A stretch of 64,000 nt of DNA from Membranipora membranacea (Eukaryota > Bryozoa > Gymnolaemata > Cheilostomatida > Membraniporidae). The stretch is taken from assembly GCA_914767715.1 (NCBI GenBank), contig OU612075.1, positions 5,208,001 to 5,272,000 on the forward strand, read 5' to 3'. This document shows positions 12,006-24,265 of the stretch, in pieces (within the stretch, counting starts at the first letter, position 1; each line of letters opens with the position of its first letter). The notes under the pieces were generated by a model. The model did no database searches and was not told the DNA's origin. It saw nothing but the letters and a program-made list of their open reading frames with translations. Position numbers and translations under genes: made by a program.

Positions 12006-14190
12006 CGCGGTAAAGGATTTAAAAACATTATACTACTTTCTAATTTTTTCCTTCGATCTCGAGTACCTTGTATGAGCACCAAACTGTTCCTCTCATTTGT
12101 TTGCTTTGGCAATTATTGCTTATAATTTACTTTTTGATATGGAGATTGGGAATTTTTGTTGGTTTATTATTGTGACATATAATTATTTTGCTGGTACCAG
12201 TTTAGGAGTTATCCACCATTTTAAATCTTATTTTGAAAGCCTCTGTTAGATCTTGCAAAATATATCAAACTATTTATGTTTCCTATTCGCTGAATTCAAT
12301 CTTCTGTGTACAGAAAAAAAAACAAGTTGATCGATTTGACAACCCCAGTGATCTTCAATTTGTTTTTGTTTAGTTGTCATTCTCAAGGGGAGAAAGTGGC
12401 TGTGAAGTAATTCACGATGAGATAGTTTAGCACAAAATTATTTGTTGTGAGGGTGTCTTGTAAATAGATCCTATTAGATTCCATCAGAATTTAACCTCGA
12501 CTCTTGATTATTTTAGCCAAAAAAAGCAAATTCGGTTATGGAATAGATACTGAGAGCATGAGAAAAATATTCCCAACTTTCACATAACTGACAGTATTAC
12601 AAAAACTGCTGATTCCTATACCATGTCTAACTCTGTATATCCCTTACTGTGGGCTAACCATAAACACCAATCACATCTTGTTTGACCACACAGCACCTGG
12701 CTATGGGGCTTCAGGTTGGAGGACAAGATCTTGGGGGCTTTTACTACAATATACCCATTTGTTGCATAGGATTTTCATCTGACACATTGAGGTAGAAGTA
12801 TATTTTTTTCCACATCTTGTCTCAGTTTGTGCCTTCCCTGTAATACCATAACAATTTAACTCATCGCAATAACTATCTAATACGCCTTTTATCCTGAGTT
12901 GTCAGTCCTACAGGTATGGGGAAGCAACTCTGCTTTCATTCATATAAATTTGAGCTTTGAAAGATGAGATTAATTACTTTTCCATTCAGACTTTACGGAT
13001 TTCCTCCAAACGGATTAAATACACCATTCCTGTTTTCCATCAACATTCAACAACATTCCATTAACCTTGCATCATAGCATACAAATACCATTCTGCACAG
13101 TTATTTTGTTCCTTGAGAACACCCATCTGTCTTCATTGCAGTGCAATCTGTTTAGAACTGACTGAGTGACTTTTGACCTGCAACTTTGACAGATAATCCC
13201 ATGGGGAAATGATAATGCATTGGTGGAAAAAGGGAAGTTATTAGATGCATTATCGGAACCTCTTCTTTAGTTCGTTACACTTTCCTGCTAAGGCTGAAAT
13301 AAAGCCTGATACTACTCTCAAAGTTTCAGAGAGAAACAAACATCATTTAAAAGGTTTTGTGGAGTTCTTTGAAAACAAACCTGATAGCTTGTTACAAGTT
13401 AATCTCCTCCTCCTAATGTTTTGTCTTGTACCAAGGGGGAATTTAGATAAATGTGAGGCCACTATCACAAAACAGTTTTTGACCAACATTGATATAATGT
13501 TCCCTTTTTAAGTCTAGCATACTTTGCTGTAAACCTCACCAAAAAAGTTGATTGTAGTCTTCTAAGTTGGCACCACGAGTTATTTTGCTTTTCAATCGGT
13601 TTGGACTCTTAGTTACAAATGCAGGGAAATTCTTCCTTATCAGCCTATGTCAAACCTAGACATTGACATGCTCACATTTATCCAGTCAAAATAAGGAAAC
13701 TCCTTGTCTTATCTCAGGTAGTGCCCAATAGATATAATATTATAAGGGAAACCCCTATGCAGATAAGACACGCTGTGACGTCCATTGCAATCTCTTCAAA
13801 CAAAATATTCAAGATCAAATAATGAGGAAGATTTACGCATAGACATTACTACTGACCACACCATCGTAACAGGAAACTTAACAAATCGAACTATTTCAAG
13901 TGTTTCAAAAATAACTCGCCAATTATGTAACTTGTTGATACACATATATACAAAGATACCTACATTACCGGAAGGTTGAAATACAAGCCAGCCTCAGAGA
14001 GTATTGCTACACATCAGGATGTGCCATGCTGTTTGGTTTTTTGTTAGATATGGGGATACAGCAGGTGCCCCTCTGGTTGGTCAACTGTCAGGACACCTGC
14101 GACACATGGTCAGAATATCGTCATAGATAACTGTCTCATTGCCTAAGAGAAGAAGATAGCAGGCTCCGTGATGATGGGGAAGTACGCAAG
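12006..14190. other. Intergenic spacer between the left gene and gene A
   Basis: This should include the 3'UTR of the left gene. I find no gene: the short frames at 13245-13511 and 13785-13979 lack splice or family support. The stretch is AT-rich with no recognisable large repeat. Confidence 0.6.
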
Positions 14191-14191
14191 G

Positions 14192-14199
14192 TATAAATA
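14192..14199 (+). promoter_or_regulatory. TATA box of gene A
   Basis: TATAAATA stands 81 bases upstream of the chosen ATG at 14273, so initiation near 14220 would leave a short leader. The flanks (GTATAAATA, then GGTTCGAA) match the corresponding site of gene B (GTATAAATA, then GGTTTCGAA), which argues for a conserved core promoter. Confidence 0.65.
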
Positions 14200-14272
14200 T
14201 GAGGTTCGAATCGGTGAACAGTATTCAGCTGGAAAAAAATCACATTGTTATTTGAAAATAATAGAGGAGAAA

Positions 14273-15737
14273 ATGGCAAAGCTCAACAGATTGCAATTTG
14301 GTAATAATTATTGGTCTGATGTTCTTGTATGCTATCTATTCTTGTATGCTCTGATATCTTATTGTTTACAGTATACTCAATATGTGAACACTTTTGATTT
14401 TTAATTTTAAAATATTATGCTATCTTTTATTTGTAGTGTTGGTTATTCTATCAGTGACGTTGATAAATAGATGCTGGAGTTATCCTAGCTCTGAATATCC
14501 AACAATTGTTTACGAGCTACAACCGCTAATATCATCCTTTATTGTAAGTACCCAGCTACCAAGCTGTGTTGAGGAGGATTCAGAAAATGTTTTTTTTATA
14601 ATAACATAAAACGCTCTCTGGCAAAACACGACCTGTGCTACTTTTAACAGATCTTCTTTTCTGAAACAAACCCAACATAATAGCATTGTTGAAATTAATA
14701 GCTGATTTGCCAATAACATTAACATTGTTTATCAAAACCAAGGAATAACAGTTACACCTTGGTTTAACATAGGTACTTTTCATCATTTATTCATCTCATT
14801 CATCATTCAACGTCTTTTCATCATTTATTCATAATTTATTTATTTTTCTAACAACACAGAAATGCTATTTTTTATAGAGAAATAGCGGGTATTTTGAAAC
14901 CAGTAACTGTAGAAGACCATGCAATGAAGTTCTCTCTTGGTCTGATGAACAGGTTAGTGTTTATAGTCTCTGCAATTTCTTGAGGAAAAAATAGGAATCA
15001 TCTCCAATTGCCAGCTGTTGATTCATAACATTATTAATGTGCATTGACGGTTTACTACCAAATTTTTGACACTCCCTTTATTTCATCATTTCCATTAATA
15101 CTGGTGTGTTATTTTATTTCGCACCTTACGGAATATTGTGTAATTTGTGTTTGTAAAACCAATATTAAAATTTATAGAAGGAAAATAACGTAGATTTGTC
15201 TGTTTCAGTTGCTTGTCCAGCTTACTACAATTTACTACCACCTTGAGACATACGATAGACTGTATGGATATGATGTTATGATGGGATATATAAGAGACCA
15301 GCCTCTCTTTGAGCTCATTCTACAGTTTCCTCACAGTAGCCCAGATATAATCTCAACTGTCACACGTCCGGGTCAGTAATTGTATTATTTTGTATTTGCA
15401 TTCTATTTGTATTGTATTGTATTTTTGATTATTACTTCTTTTCTTATTTGTCTTATCGTAATATTGTATGTAATTGTAAATGTACATAAAGAGAAAAGAA
15501 ATCCAGTTAAATCACTTTAAATTGTTACTTTTCTCTGCCTAAATTTCCCTCTAGTGGATTTCGGAAATTTTAAGCTTTTAAAGAAATAAAAATGCTTTTG
15601 AGAAATTTAATTATACATCATTAGTTCCCACAATAATCATGTGATGATTGAATAATGGATTACTGTGAACTTTTTTAGATCCGATGTGCTACGCTGTGAT
15701 ACTGAAATCTATATTGACGTGTCAGATACACTCTTAA
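14273..15737 (+). CDS. Gene A: small secreted helical protein of a novel tandem family (143 aa, 5 exons)
   Basis: Exons: 14273-14300, 14437-14543, 14878-14952, 15209-15371 and 15679-15737 (TAA 15735-15737). Phases are 1-0-0-1 and all ends are GT-AG. The first exon gives MAKLNRLQF, and joined to exon 2 it forms a standard signal peptide ending near NRCWS. Exon 2 then encodes an amphipathic helix-like segment ending ELQPLISSFI. Exon 3 carries GYFETSNC-x3-C followed by VLSW. Exon 4 (163 nt) encodes a long helix-like stretch with IYYHLETYDRLYG. Exon 5 is DPMC-x10-CQIHS. The exon 3 and exon 4 lengths equal those of gene B exactly. The product should be secreted, with disulfides most likely from C-x3-C and C-x10-C. 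I do not recognise the family; a cytokine- or hormone-like ligand is a structural guess. Confidence 0.85.
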
Positions 15738-16038
15738 AAAGGAGATCAGAAATATCCTTGTGGTGATTACAAAAGTATCATAACTTTGATCATATATTAG
15801 CATTATTCCTATCATATCCTAGAAATATCATTAGTTTTTCCAATACACACATATCTCTTGGTGAAGTTATTTTTGAGAAAATCATTGATTTTTTTCTTAT
15901 TTCACTCCGTTTGGTCTAACCTCTCTTGGTGCATTTTTATAAGAATCTCTTTACATTCTCTTCACCAGCAGTCCATTGTTATTCTACCCAATATATTATG
16001 TTTCTATTTACCTTTCTATAATTATTCAATAAAATTGG

Positions 16039-16423
16039 TTAAAGGGCAACCAAGGTTTCGCAGCAATGCATTAATGGGTCGCAAATAATGTGCTGGGCAG
16101 CATCAGCTTTGTGCATTATGCGATGCAAAACTCAAAGTAGTTGCTGACTCTAAGCTGGGAAACACTTCAGTTTAGGGGAGGTTCCAAGACTTTGCTGTAA
16201 TAATTATAGAGCACAGGCTAAGTAATAACAGGAACAGGAAACTGCTATGTGGTATTCTCTTTTAGCTGAGTTTGAGTACCTGATGGCAGAAATGTTTCAC
16301 AATAATTCTGGCTGAATAATCATCCGAATTATATTTTGACTTTTTCCCCATGCAGAAGGTGCAATCTGCTATTAATCAATGGCCATCAATGAGAAGTTGT
16401 TTGAAACCTTGGTTGCCCTTTAA
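16039..16423. mobile_element. TTAA-flanked MITE (family M2), copy 1
   Basis: It is bounded by TTAA on both sides, with perfect terminal inverted repeats AGGGCAACCAAGGTTTC / GAAACCTTGGTTGCCCT. A nearly identical copy is at 20985-21370. The TTAA target and size suggest a non-autonomous piggyBac-like element, and there is no coding capacity. Confidence 0.8.
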
Positions 16424-16544
16424 CATTATTACTATCATGAAAATTGAGAAGTAATCAATTAAGTACCATAAAATAAAAAAAGATCAAAGATGTTGCACAT
16501 TTATTACCGAATGATTACCAACAAATTCACACTGTTTGCCTGGT

Positions 16545-17060
16545 GCCAATCAGCCAGGGATTCATACCAATGGTTTTTGCCATCGTCTTGAGAGCCAAAC
16601 CCTTACATGTAATGCAATTTTGAATTTGTTATTTTAACCCGGTTGTGTTACCTCAATATTTTCTCATATAGTTTTGAATGCTCTATGATTGCTGTTACCT
16701 GTACTGTGGGGTAATAATATTGTGTATGTAATAGTATATTGTACTCTACATCTCAGCTGTTTTGAGTACTGTCAAATTATTAAACTAGTGCCAGTATACC
16801 CATATCTCGGTCAGCCAGAGGTCGAACCATTAGTTTTTTTGTTCATTTTTTGCAGCAGCCCTCCCACATTTAATTCTATTTTTAATTTGCTATTTTAACG
16901 CGGTAGTCTTGCCACAATACTCAATTAGCCTTTTGTGTCATTCATGCCTGCTGCTGTTACCTTGAACTAAGGGGTAATACTTGTGTGCGTAATAGACCAT
17001 TTAATCTACATCTCAGCTGTTCAGTGTACTATTAAACTATAAAGCTTGTGCCAGTATACC
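16545..17060 (+). repeat. Two-copy tandem duplication, unit about 260 bp
   Basis: Ordered matches run between about 16560-16810 and 16815-17065: TTAACCCGGTTGT/TTAACGCGGTAGT, GCTGTTACC, CTACATCTCAGCTGTT, TTAAACTA and TGCCAGTATACC. The copies are moderately diverged and I see no coding function. Confidence 0.7.
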
Positions 17061-17364
17061 GGAATCTTGGTCAAACATCTTGCCAAACAACATATATTTG
17101 TCCTGGCTCAAAATTTAGAACACTGCTGCATTGACAAAAGTAGTAACCTTGTCACGAGGCCACTTCAAGGTTACATAATAATAGCAACCAACACAACTTG
17201 TAAAGCATCAGCAGTAGCAGCAGCAGAATATAGATTAACAATGCAAGTGATGAACCAAAACCAATACACACCTTTGAAAGTATGTCCAATTAATACACGA
17301 TCCCAATACACAAAAAAAAATTCCTCGAGGGTAAATATCTATGTTTGAAGCTGATGTAGGCACT

Positions 17365-17530
17365 GATATATATTATATGGACGTCAATCAAGGCATGACA
17401 TAAAAGCTGCCAGATTTATAGCTTTATTTTGATCCTGACACAAAGCTCTATACTGATGGCATATCTACACAAATAGCCAGCAATGTATATTAACGCTTAT
17501 CCATAAATTCATATTTATAGATGTGGTTTT
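17365..17530 (+). repeat. Segmental duplicate of 21945-22075
   Basis: Shared words in order: GGACGTCAAT, AAAAGCTGCCAGATTTAT, GCTTTA, GATCC.GACACAAAGCT and CCATAAATT.ATAT. The two blocks are about 4.6 kb apart. With the M2 pair this suggests that a larger piece between genes A and B was copied. Confidence 0.7.
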
Positions 17531-17789
17531 AAGACGAAGGGTTAGCTTCAGAATTTTGTGTGGGCAAACAAGATATATAAGGATGTTAAATAAAATATGA
17601 GGAACTGATTGTCCTCTCAGATAAGAAAACGACGTATCAGCGAAGGTGATTTGTTGATTGCAGCTGTGCCAAGATACATCAAAATGAAGGAATCCACAAT
17701 AAGTACACCAACAATGGCTGGTGATAAGAATGTATGGAATATATCATTGTTATATCCCTCAATCAAAATAACACTGATGAAAGATAACC

Positions 17790-18640
17790 ATTATATATAT
17801 ACTTTTATTGTCATTCTACATCATCTTTAGGAATGTTTTTCATGCAGTGACAGAACAAAAAAGAAAAAACTTAAGCGGAGAGAAAAAATACTCAAGTAAC
17901 AAAAATTAATAGGATATAAAGTGCTTTGATAGTTGTTGTTTAAAATGAGTGAGTTTGGTTGCTGAGCGTATCTGAATTGGTAAAGAGTTAAAAGTTGTAG
18001 TGATTTTTTGTCTTAATTGATCAGTGTGATAATGTAATAGGAATCTGTCTCTAAAAAAGGTTTTAGAGCTAGCTGGAATAAAGCCTTCCAAAAGAAAGTC
18101 AGGTGCAATCAAATGCAAAATTTGGAAACCAAAAATACAGGTGAAATGACCAGCAAGGAGAGGAAAAGGAATCAGACCAAGAGATGTATGTAAATCTCTT
18201 GTATGTATTAGATGATATGGTATGTGGCTGACATTTGCTATTAGGCGGAAAGCCCTCTTTTGGAGCAAGTATATTCTTTCAAGAATATATTGTGGTGATA
18301 GGTTGCCATATATGCGGATGCCATATATCATATGACAAAAGACATACTGGAAATAAAAGTTACGAGATGATTTACTATCTAGGAATGCCCTGCATTTCTG
18401 GAATAATGCCAAACTTTTGTTTATTTTGATGCAAATCTGGTCTACATGATCGTCCCATGTCAATGAGTCATTCAAAGTAAAACCAAGGAGTTTGGTATTG
18501 GCATTTCGGTTTAGTTTTTGAAGAACCATTGAAGAATAATCAGGCGTATAGAATATAAAAGAACAAGGTGGTGTTATCTGTGGGCAACCATGCATTGTCA
18601 ATTTAGAAGAAGCAATAAACATAAAAATACTAGTTTATAT
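17790..18640 (-). pseudogene. 5'-truncated non-LTR retrotransposon: reverse-transcriptase C-terminal part
   Basis: The minus strand has an open frame of 238 codons (18622 to 17906). It matches the layout of the thumb and post-RT region of LINE reverse transcriptases: LGFTLNDSLTWDDHVDQI, then MIYGIRIYGN, then LLQKRAFRLIANV, and a conserved tail before a stop. The catalytic palm, with its F/YADD, and any endonuclease are absent, so it is a dead 5'-truncated copy. AATAAA on the minus strand (17803-17808) lies about 100 bases past the stop. A jockey/CR1-like clade is my best guess. Confidence 0.85.
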
Positions 18641-19284
18641 CTTTTGGTAGCCGCGTTCCTATGGCAGCAAAAAAGGATGATCTATATTTATAATTTATCT
18701 AATTACAGTAAATACTAATCACAATGGTGGAACTGGGCAGACCACAAAGGAATCAGCTGTCCTTGCATATGTGTGATGTATGTTGCATCAGCTGTCCTGG
18801 TATTGAGATATTTGAATTTTCAAAAAGCCAGCTAGGTTAGTCTTATCACAGCAACCCCACTTTTGTTTCTTTTTTTGTAAGCTAAACAAAAATGAGTCGG
18901 CTTTAATAAAACTGTGTTTGCAAACCTCCCACTGGGACGTTAGTTTTATTTTTAGTAAGTCTCTGACAGAATATTTTACCATACCATCAGTTTAAATGAA
19001 AAACATAACCTAGAGGACTAAAAAGCATTTGCATATGGGACAGTGTTCTCTATCACATGTAGCATAAGAATTTCATCAGTCTTACTGTGCTACTTTTTGA
19101 TAACGCTTACGATGCATTTAATGCCGTACCTGATTTGATTGGAGGAATTACCTCTCAGTTCCAAACGTGACATCGCATCAGCTAGGTGGAGTGTTTACAT
19201 GGTGTTACCTCAGCAAGTGTTATGATAAGCCATGCACTCGTAAAATGAAATTACCTTTTAAAAAATGTATAACTTTTTTATATA

Positions 19285-20600
19285 TAGACCAACTCATTTC
19301 ATGATAAATAGGAAAAATTCACTGATAAAACCGCAAGAGTGCTTGAGAATTTGTTGAGGACAAACATATATAGTTTTGATTATGTGAGTGGATGATATCA
19401 GTTCAGATGTTTACGTAGGCTTTGTTTTAAAGTGCACTAGAAAACCTTTGACAACACACTACTTGCGCCAATGGCAATTGGCAACACCCATGCAGCGTTT
19501 ATCACAAGTCTTGATATCCATGACTCAATTGTTAGTAAATTCATGTCCCCTGCTTTCCACCCTAGTTGATTTGATCTTCATTTACACCTAGTCTTTCTTA
19601 CTTGAGAGTTCGGCCATATGTCCTGTCTTAAAAACGCAATACCTATACCCCATAACAACTATCCTCCTCCTGTCAAGGTTTTGGTCATAAGCATGAGAAG
19701 TATATGGCTACTTAGTTTTACTCTTAGTTTTATTGGAGCTAAATTTAATTCATTTATTAATATATTTATCATGTTTGATCGTGTGATTACTTATATGGAG
19801 CTGCCCCGCAAACTCCTTAAAGGAATTTGCATTCAAGGTACAGTCTGATGGAACTGTTCTGAGGAGTGAGGATGCCCAATAACACATGTATATTGAGCAC
19901 TTCTATGGTTTTTTGCACTTGGGTAACAATTTTAGCTAGTCAATCTGAAATTTTTCCCATGACTGCCAATTTACTTTCTATGAACAGCCATTAAGGTTTT
20001 TATCTACTCCATTCCTATGGTCCTGGTAGCCTGTGACCATTGGCGTGTAACCTGATCTTTATAATCGAACCTTGATCTTTGCTTTGGGAATTCCTGAATG
20101 ACGATGCGCCCTGCTAGGTGTTATTGTAAAACGGAATTTCTTATCAGCATGTATGGCGCTGTGATCCATAAAATGTGTTTACTTTTGATGATAAATTTAG
20201 ACCAACTCATCTCATGATAGGGAAGAAATTCAGAATATACCAGGAAGAAAAGTACTTGAAAATGTCTTATAGGTGAGGTATTACGGTACATACATGATAC
20301 GCAGGTGTGTACGTAGGTCTATGTTTTAAGTACACTAGTAATGTCTGACAACAATGACAACAACGCCCAAGCTTTTTTCATCATCAGTCTCGAACATTCA
20401 TGGTTCGATGACTGTAAATCTATTTTCACTGCTTCAATAGCATATTAAATTAATCTTATTTTAAAAGCTTAGATTTTCTTCCTTGAGAATTTAGCTATAT
20501 GTCCCGGTCTTAGTCATCCCCTAATTAAAATTATTGCACACTATCTCCTTCTATCTGACAGGGTCATGGTAAAAGGCATCAATAAGTAAGGTTCTGTATA
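19285..20600 (+). repeat. Diverged tandem duplication, period about 913 bp
   Basis: Block 19285-19690 aligns with 20198-20600: TAGACCAACTCAT.TCATGATA, then (A)GTGCTTGAGAA/AGTACTTGAAAA, then ACGTAGG.CT.TGTTTTA and further words. Identity is moderate with indels. The open frames inside are not conserved between the copies, so no gene is supported. Confidence 0.6.
19976..20110 (+). repeat. Segmental duplicate of 21566-21705
   Basis: Matching words in order: CTATGAACAGC, ACTCC..TTCTATGGTC/TAGTC, TGATCT.TATAA, GAACCTTGATC.TTGCTT.GG and GAATTCC..AATGACGATGC. The tail word also recurs near 22150-22190. This belongs to the mosaic of copied blocks between genes A and B. Confidence 0.65.
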
Positions 20601-20661
20601 AGTGTTGTATTACTAAGACATATACATCATCAGTGGTAGGTATTTATTGACTTGACAGTAT

Positions 20662-20665
<4 letters not shown>

Positions 20666-20698
<33 letters not shown>

Positions 20699-20712
20699 TA
20701 TATATATATAAG
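20666..20712. repeat. (TA)n microsatellite
   Basis: Almost pure TA dinucleotides for about 45 bases, followed by AT-only sequence to about 20770. Confidence 0.95.
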
Positions 20713-20984
20713 AATATAATGAAATATAATTATAATATAATCATAATATATATTATTAATATTAGTTATTCTCACAATTCTTCATCTACCTACAAGTTAA
20801 AAAAATTCATGAATTAGCCACCCAACCTTTCTACTAAATATTTAATACACGGGTCAAAATATTAGCGAATTGTGATTTGTGAGGCTTCCCTTTTTAAAGT
20901 AACAATGAGAATTTTGCAAAAGTCTATCTACTTTTCTAGATAATTTCGAATAAGCGAAATTAAAAAAACCATTGAAAATATTAC

Positions 20985-21370
20985 TTAAAGGGCAACCAAG
21001 GTTTCGCAGCAATGCATTAATGGGTAGCAAATAATGTGCTGGGCAGCATCAGCTTTGTGCATTACGCGATGCAAAACTCAAAGGTAGTTGCTGACTCTAA
21101 GCTGGGTAACACTTCAGTTTAGGGGAGGTTCCAAGACTTTGCTGTAATAATTATAGAGCACAGGCTAAATACTAACAGGAACAGGAAACTGCTATGTGGT
21201 ATTCTCTTTTAGCTGAGTTTGAGTACCTGATGGAAGAAATGTTTCACAACAATTCTGGCTGAATAATCATCCGAATTATATTTTGTCTTTTTCCCCATGC
21301 AGAAGGTGCAATCTGCTATTAATCAATGGCCATCAATGAGAAGTTGTTTGAAACCTTGGTTGCACTTTAA
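20985..21370. mobile_element. TTAA-flanked MITE (family M2), copy 2
   Basis: It is nearly identical to 16039-16423 along its whole length. Differences include one base in the right terminal repeat (TTGCACT instead of TTGCCCT). TTAA flanks both ends. Confidence 0.8.
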
Positions 21371-22966
21371 AACCCATACGCATTGTGCCTCTCACAGCCA
21401 GCAACGGGTGCTGGTAATTTTGCAAGCGATTGATACGGTCAGATGAAGTCGTTCTTGAGATAGAAGATGCCCAAGAATACATATGAATATAGGTATCGCT
21501 TTCAGCTAATCCATTGCAAGCTTTCTGATGAATCTGATATAACATATGGGTGTCTGATCCTTAATTCATCAACTATGAACAGCGATTTAGGTTACTGTTT
21601 CACTCCGCTTCTATAGTCTTGGACGCTCAGCGACCATGAATGAGAAGACTGATCTATATAAATGAACCTTGATCGTTGCTTCGGGAATTCCAAAATGACG
21701 ATGCAACTTGATATGTATCATTGTATCAAGGAAACCCTTATCATTGTGTAAGACAGTAAGCCACTGATATACATTATATGGATGAGGGGTACATATCTGA
21801 CCCTGAGCAAGCGTATGGCTATTCATGTATGATTGCTGGACCGCATTACTCATCTTTGATTGGTCCACAAGTTCAGAATCTAGAATGGCTGACACTTGTA
21901 AATTTTTGTCAAGCAGCTTGCCTGAGCTTTTGAAGGTGTTTACTGGGACGTCAATTGATGCATAAGATAAAAGCTGCCAGATTTATGGCTTTACTTAGAT
22001 CCGGACACAAAGCTTTTCTCTGTAAATAGCCATACTATGTATTTTACTACTGTCCATAAATTTATATCAATGCAGTTAGCTTGTAAGTTGATCACATGGC
22101 CCCCACACCATACTTGTCAATACACTAGCTGACAATGGGTGAGAAAACTCATTTGGGAATTCCAAAATGACGATGCAACTCAGGCAACTTGGCTATGGTT
22201 TTATTGACACAAGGATTCCTTATCTCTGTGCGGGGCGGTGAACTGGAAGGAAATCTATCACATGGCCCCCCACAACAGGATGTTTTCGTGTGGATACACA
22301 CCGTTGTTAGATGGTGACTCACTAGCGACTTATGATAGATGTGACCTACATTAATATCTTGTTGAGATACAGATAAAGAAACACAAGTCATTCAGGTTGA
22401 CCGGTGTATTTTGTACCATGTACCATCAGCATTAACTTTATATCGGCGCAATGTAATTCCTGAGCATAAAAATAATAACGAGTTTGTGGTTTTTTGTTAC
22501 CCCCTTTACCTCTATGGTTAGTTTGTATGCGTTGTCGTCGCAATCAATTTGAAATTGAAACCGAATTATGAAGCATCAATGTTTAAGCATTCTGCCTGCA
22601 AGATGGTTTTGGGGCATTGTCTATGTCCTCAGACCAGAGATGCTGTATTACCAAGAGTAGCAACTCCCGTAATAACATTGTTGGCCATATAATTTTCAAC
22701 AAGCATAAGTGATTGAATCAAGACGTATGTGGCTATACTTTGATACCTTCCGCATATACAGAGTGATGTTTTTGACATGGCTGCTAAGATATTCCTTTTC
22801 TTGAAAGCGTGTTTGTACCACCCACATATAACTCTGCATGCCAATTGCACACTCCATTTCAAGCTCGCTTATGTTTGCTCGACTTTATTGGTTTTTTATA
22901 CTCCGCTTCCAGACCTTTGAAGGTCTTGTCAACCATCCAAACCTAATGAAAGTTTTACCAAACCAT

Positions 22967-23328
22967 GCGGGTTCTGGAAAACGCGGAAAGGCGGAAAATC
23001 AGTTCCATCGTGGAAAAGGGTTTTCCGCGTTTTCCAAAAATGAAAAAACCTGAAATTCAGGCCGTTAAAAGATGGGCGTGATATCTTAATGGGTTACAGT
23101 TCATTTTCTATGCATTGAGATCAATTTTTGAGGAAAAAATATTTTCCGCATTTTCCCAAAATATTATTTATATCACTTGATTTTTACCAAAAACACTCAT
23201 ATGATACAGTGGTGATGTCTCAATGTCTTTCCAGGATTTTTTTTTAGCATCATCATCAAATTCAAGGTGAAAAACGATTTTCCACGATGAAACTGATTTT
23301 CCGCCTTTCCGCGTTTTCCAGAACCCGC
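22967..23328. mobile_element. Fold-back element 3
   Basis: The left arm (GCGGGTTCTGGAAAACGCGG, then AAAGGCGGAAAATCAG) is mirrored by the right arm (CTGATTTTCCGCCTTTCC, then GCGTTTTCCAGAACCCGC). Degenerate repeats of TTTTCCGC fill the centre. It is noncoding and intergenic between genes A and B. Confidence 0.8.
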
Positions 23329-23775
23329 AAACATGTAATAAAACATTATGATGAAACAATGCAAAAAAACAACAGTAGTTGTTAATGATGTATTAAATTG
23401 TGAAAGTTTATCAATCGCCGTTGATTGGTCAGCAGACCTTCAGGTTTGTGGCATTTCTACGAATTGAGCCCTTTAATTGGAAAACAATCAAAGTTGCGTA
23501 AAATCTTCAGTAGCAAAGAATCCTTCTGAAAAAATATCCGGTGCATAAGTTCAACTCCATCTTAAGCAAGAAGGACCCCCACGGCAAAAACAATAAAATG
23601 CAAGCCAGGGGCCATTGTTAAGACAATAGTTTATTCTTCATCGCTTTATGCCACACGCACACAAACATGCTCATGTGTCGTGGACAAGACAAAAAATGGC
23701 TTAGCAGAGCAAGTGCCAAACATAGTTTTGATTATGTTAACAGGCAAAAACTGTGCGGGCAATTTGCCAAGTTAT

Positions 23776-23849
23776 AAAAACAATGACCAAATACTCTTCA
23801 TTGTTTTTGTAACCTGTTGCTGCAAAAATTCAAACAGGTTACAAAAACA
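23776..23849. promoter_or_regulatory. Two overlapping perfect inverted repeats just upstream of the gene B TATA box
   Basis: AAAAACAATGA pairs with TCATTGTTTTT (about 23776-23808). GTTTTTGTAACCTGTT (23803-23818) pairs perfectly with AACAGGTTACAAAAAC (23833-23848) around a 14-base loop. The last arm ends three bases before TATAAATA. This could be a regulatory palindrome or a mobile-element footprint. Confidence 0.45.
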
Positions 23850-23851
23850 GG

Positions 23852-23859
23852 TATAAATA
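23852..23859 (+). promoter_or_regulatory. Probable TATA box of gene B
   Basis: TATAAATA sits in the same context as at gene A (GTATAAATA, then GGTTTCGAAAGCGAGCATAG). The coding start is about 400 bases downstream. I infer a 5'UTR intron, with a candidate donor CAG|GTATGT at 23971 and a candidate acceptor CACAG ending at 24255, ten bases before the ATG. Confidence 0.5.
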
Positions 23860-24265
23860 CTAAATGGGTTTCGAAAGCGAGCATAGTTTTGTTAAACTCT
23901 TGCGATCACTAGCAGCAGGGAAATCAATGAGAGATGGCAAATCTAAATCTATCAAAGCTGGTTCTGTCAGGTATGTTCAAATTGTGGGCATACATGTGTA
24001 TATGCGTATATGCATAAATATGCATGCAGTGCAGTGTCACTGGTTGTCACTGGAACATCTTCAAAATAATGAATTCATCATGTTTAAGATCACACGGTAA
24101 GACCTGTTTGAGACTTTACAATTCATGGAACTTTCATTTCATCAATCATTCATTCATAAAGTTTGCGTAAATTACAGAGATGTGACACCAACTCAAGTCT
24201 GTGGTTGTATGGTTGAAAAAAAATATCAACCAATAATCAATCATACCAACCACAGTACTAATATA

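Noticed and set aside
17046-17348. 100-codon plus-strand open frame
   Set aside because: It overlaps a tandem duplication and a segmental duplicate, has no family features, and its copy at 21.9 kb is not open.
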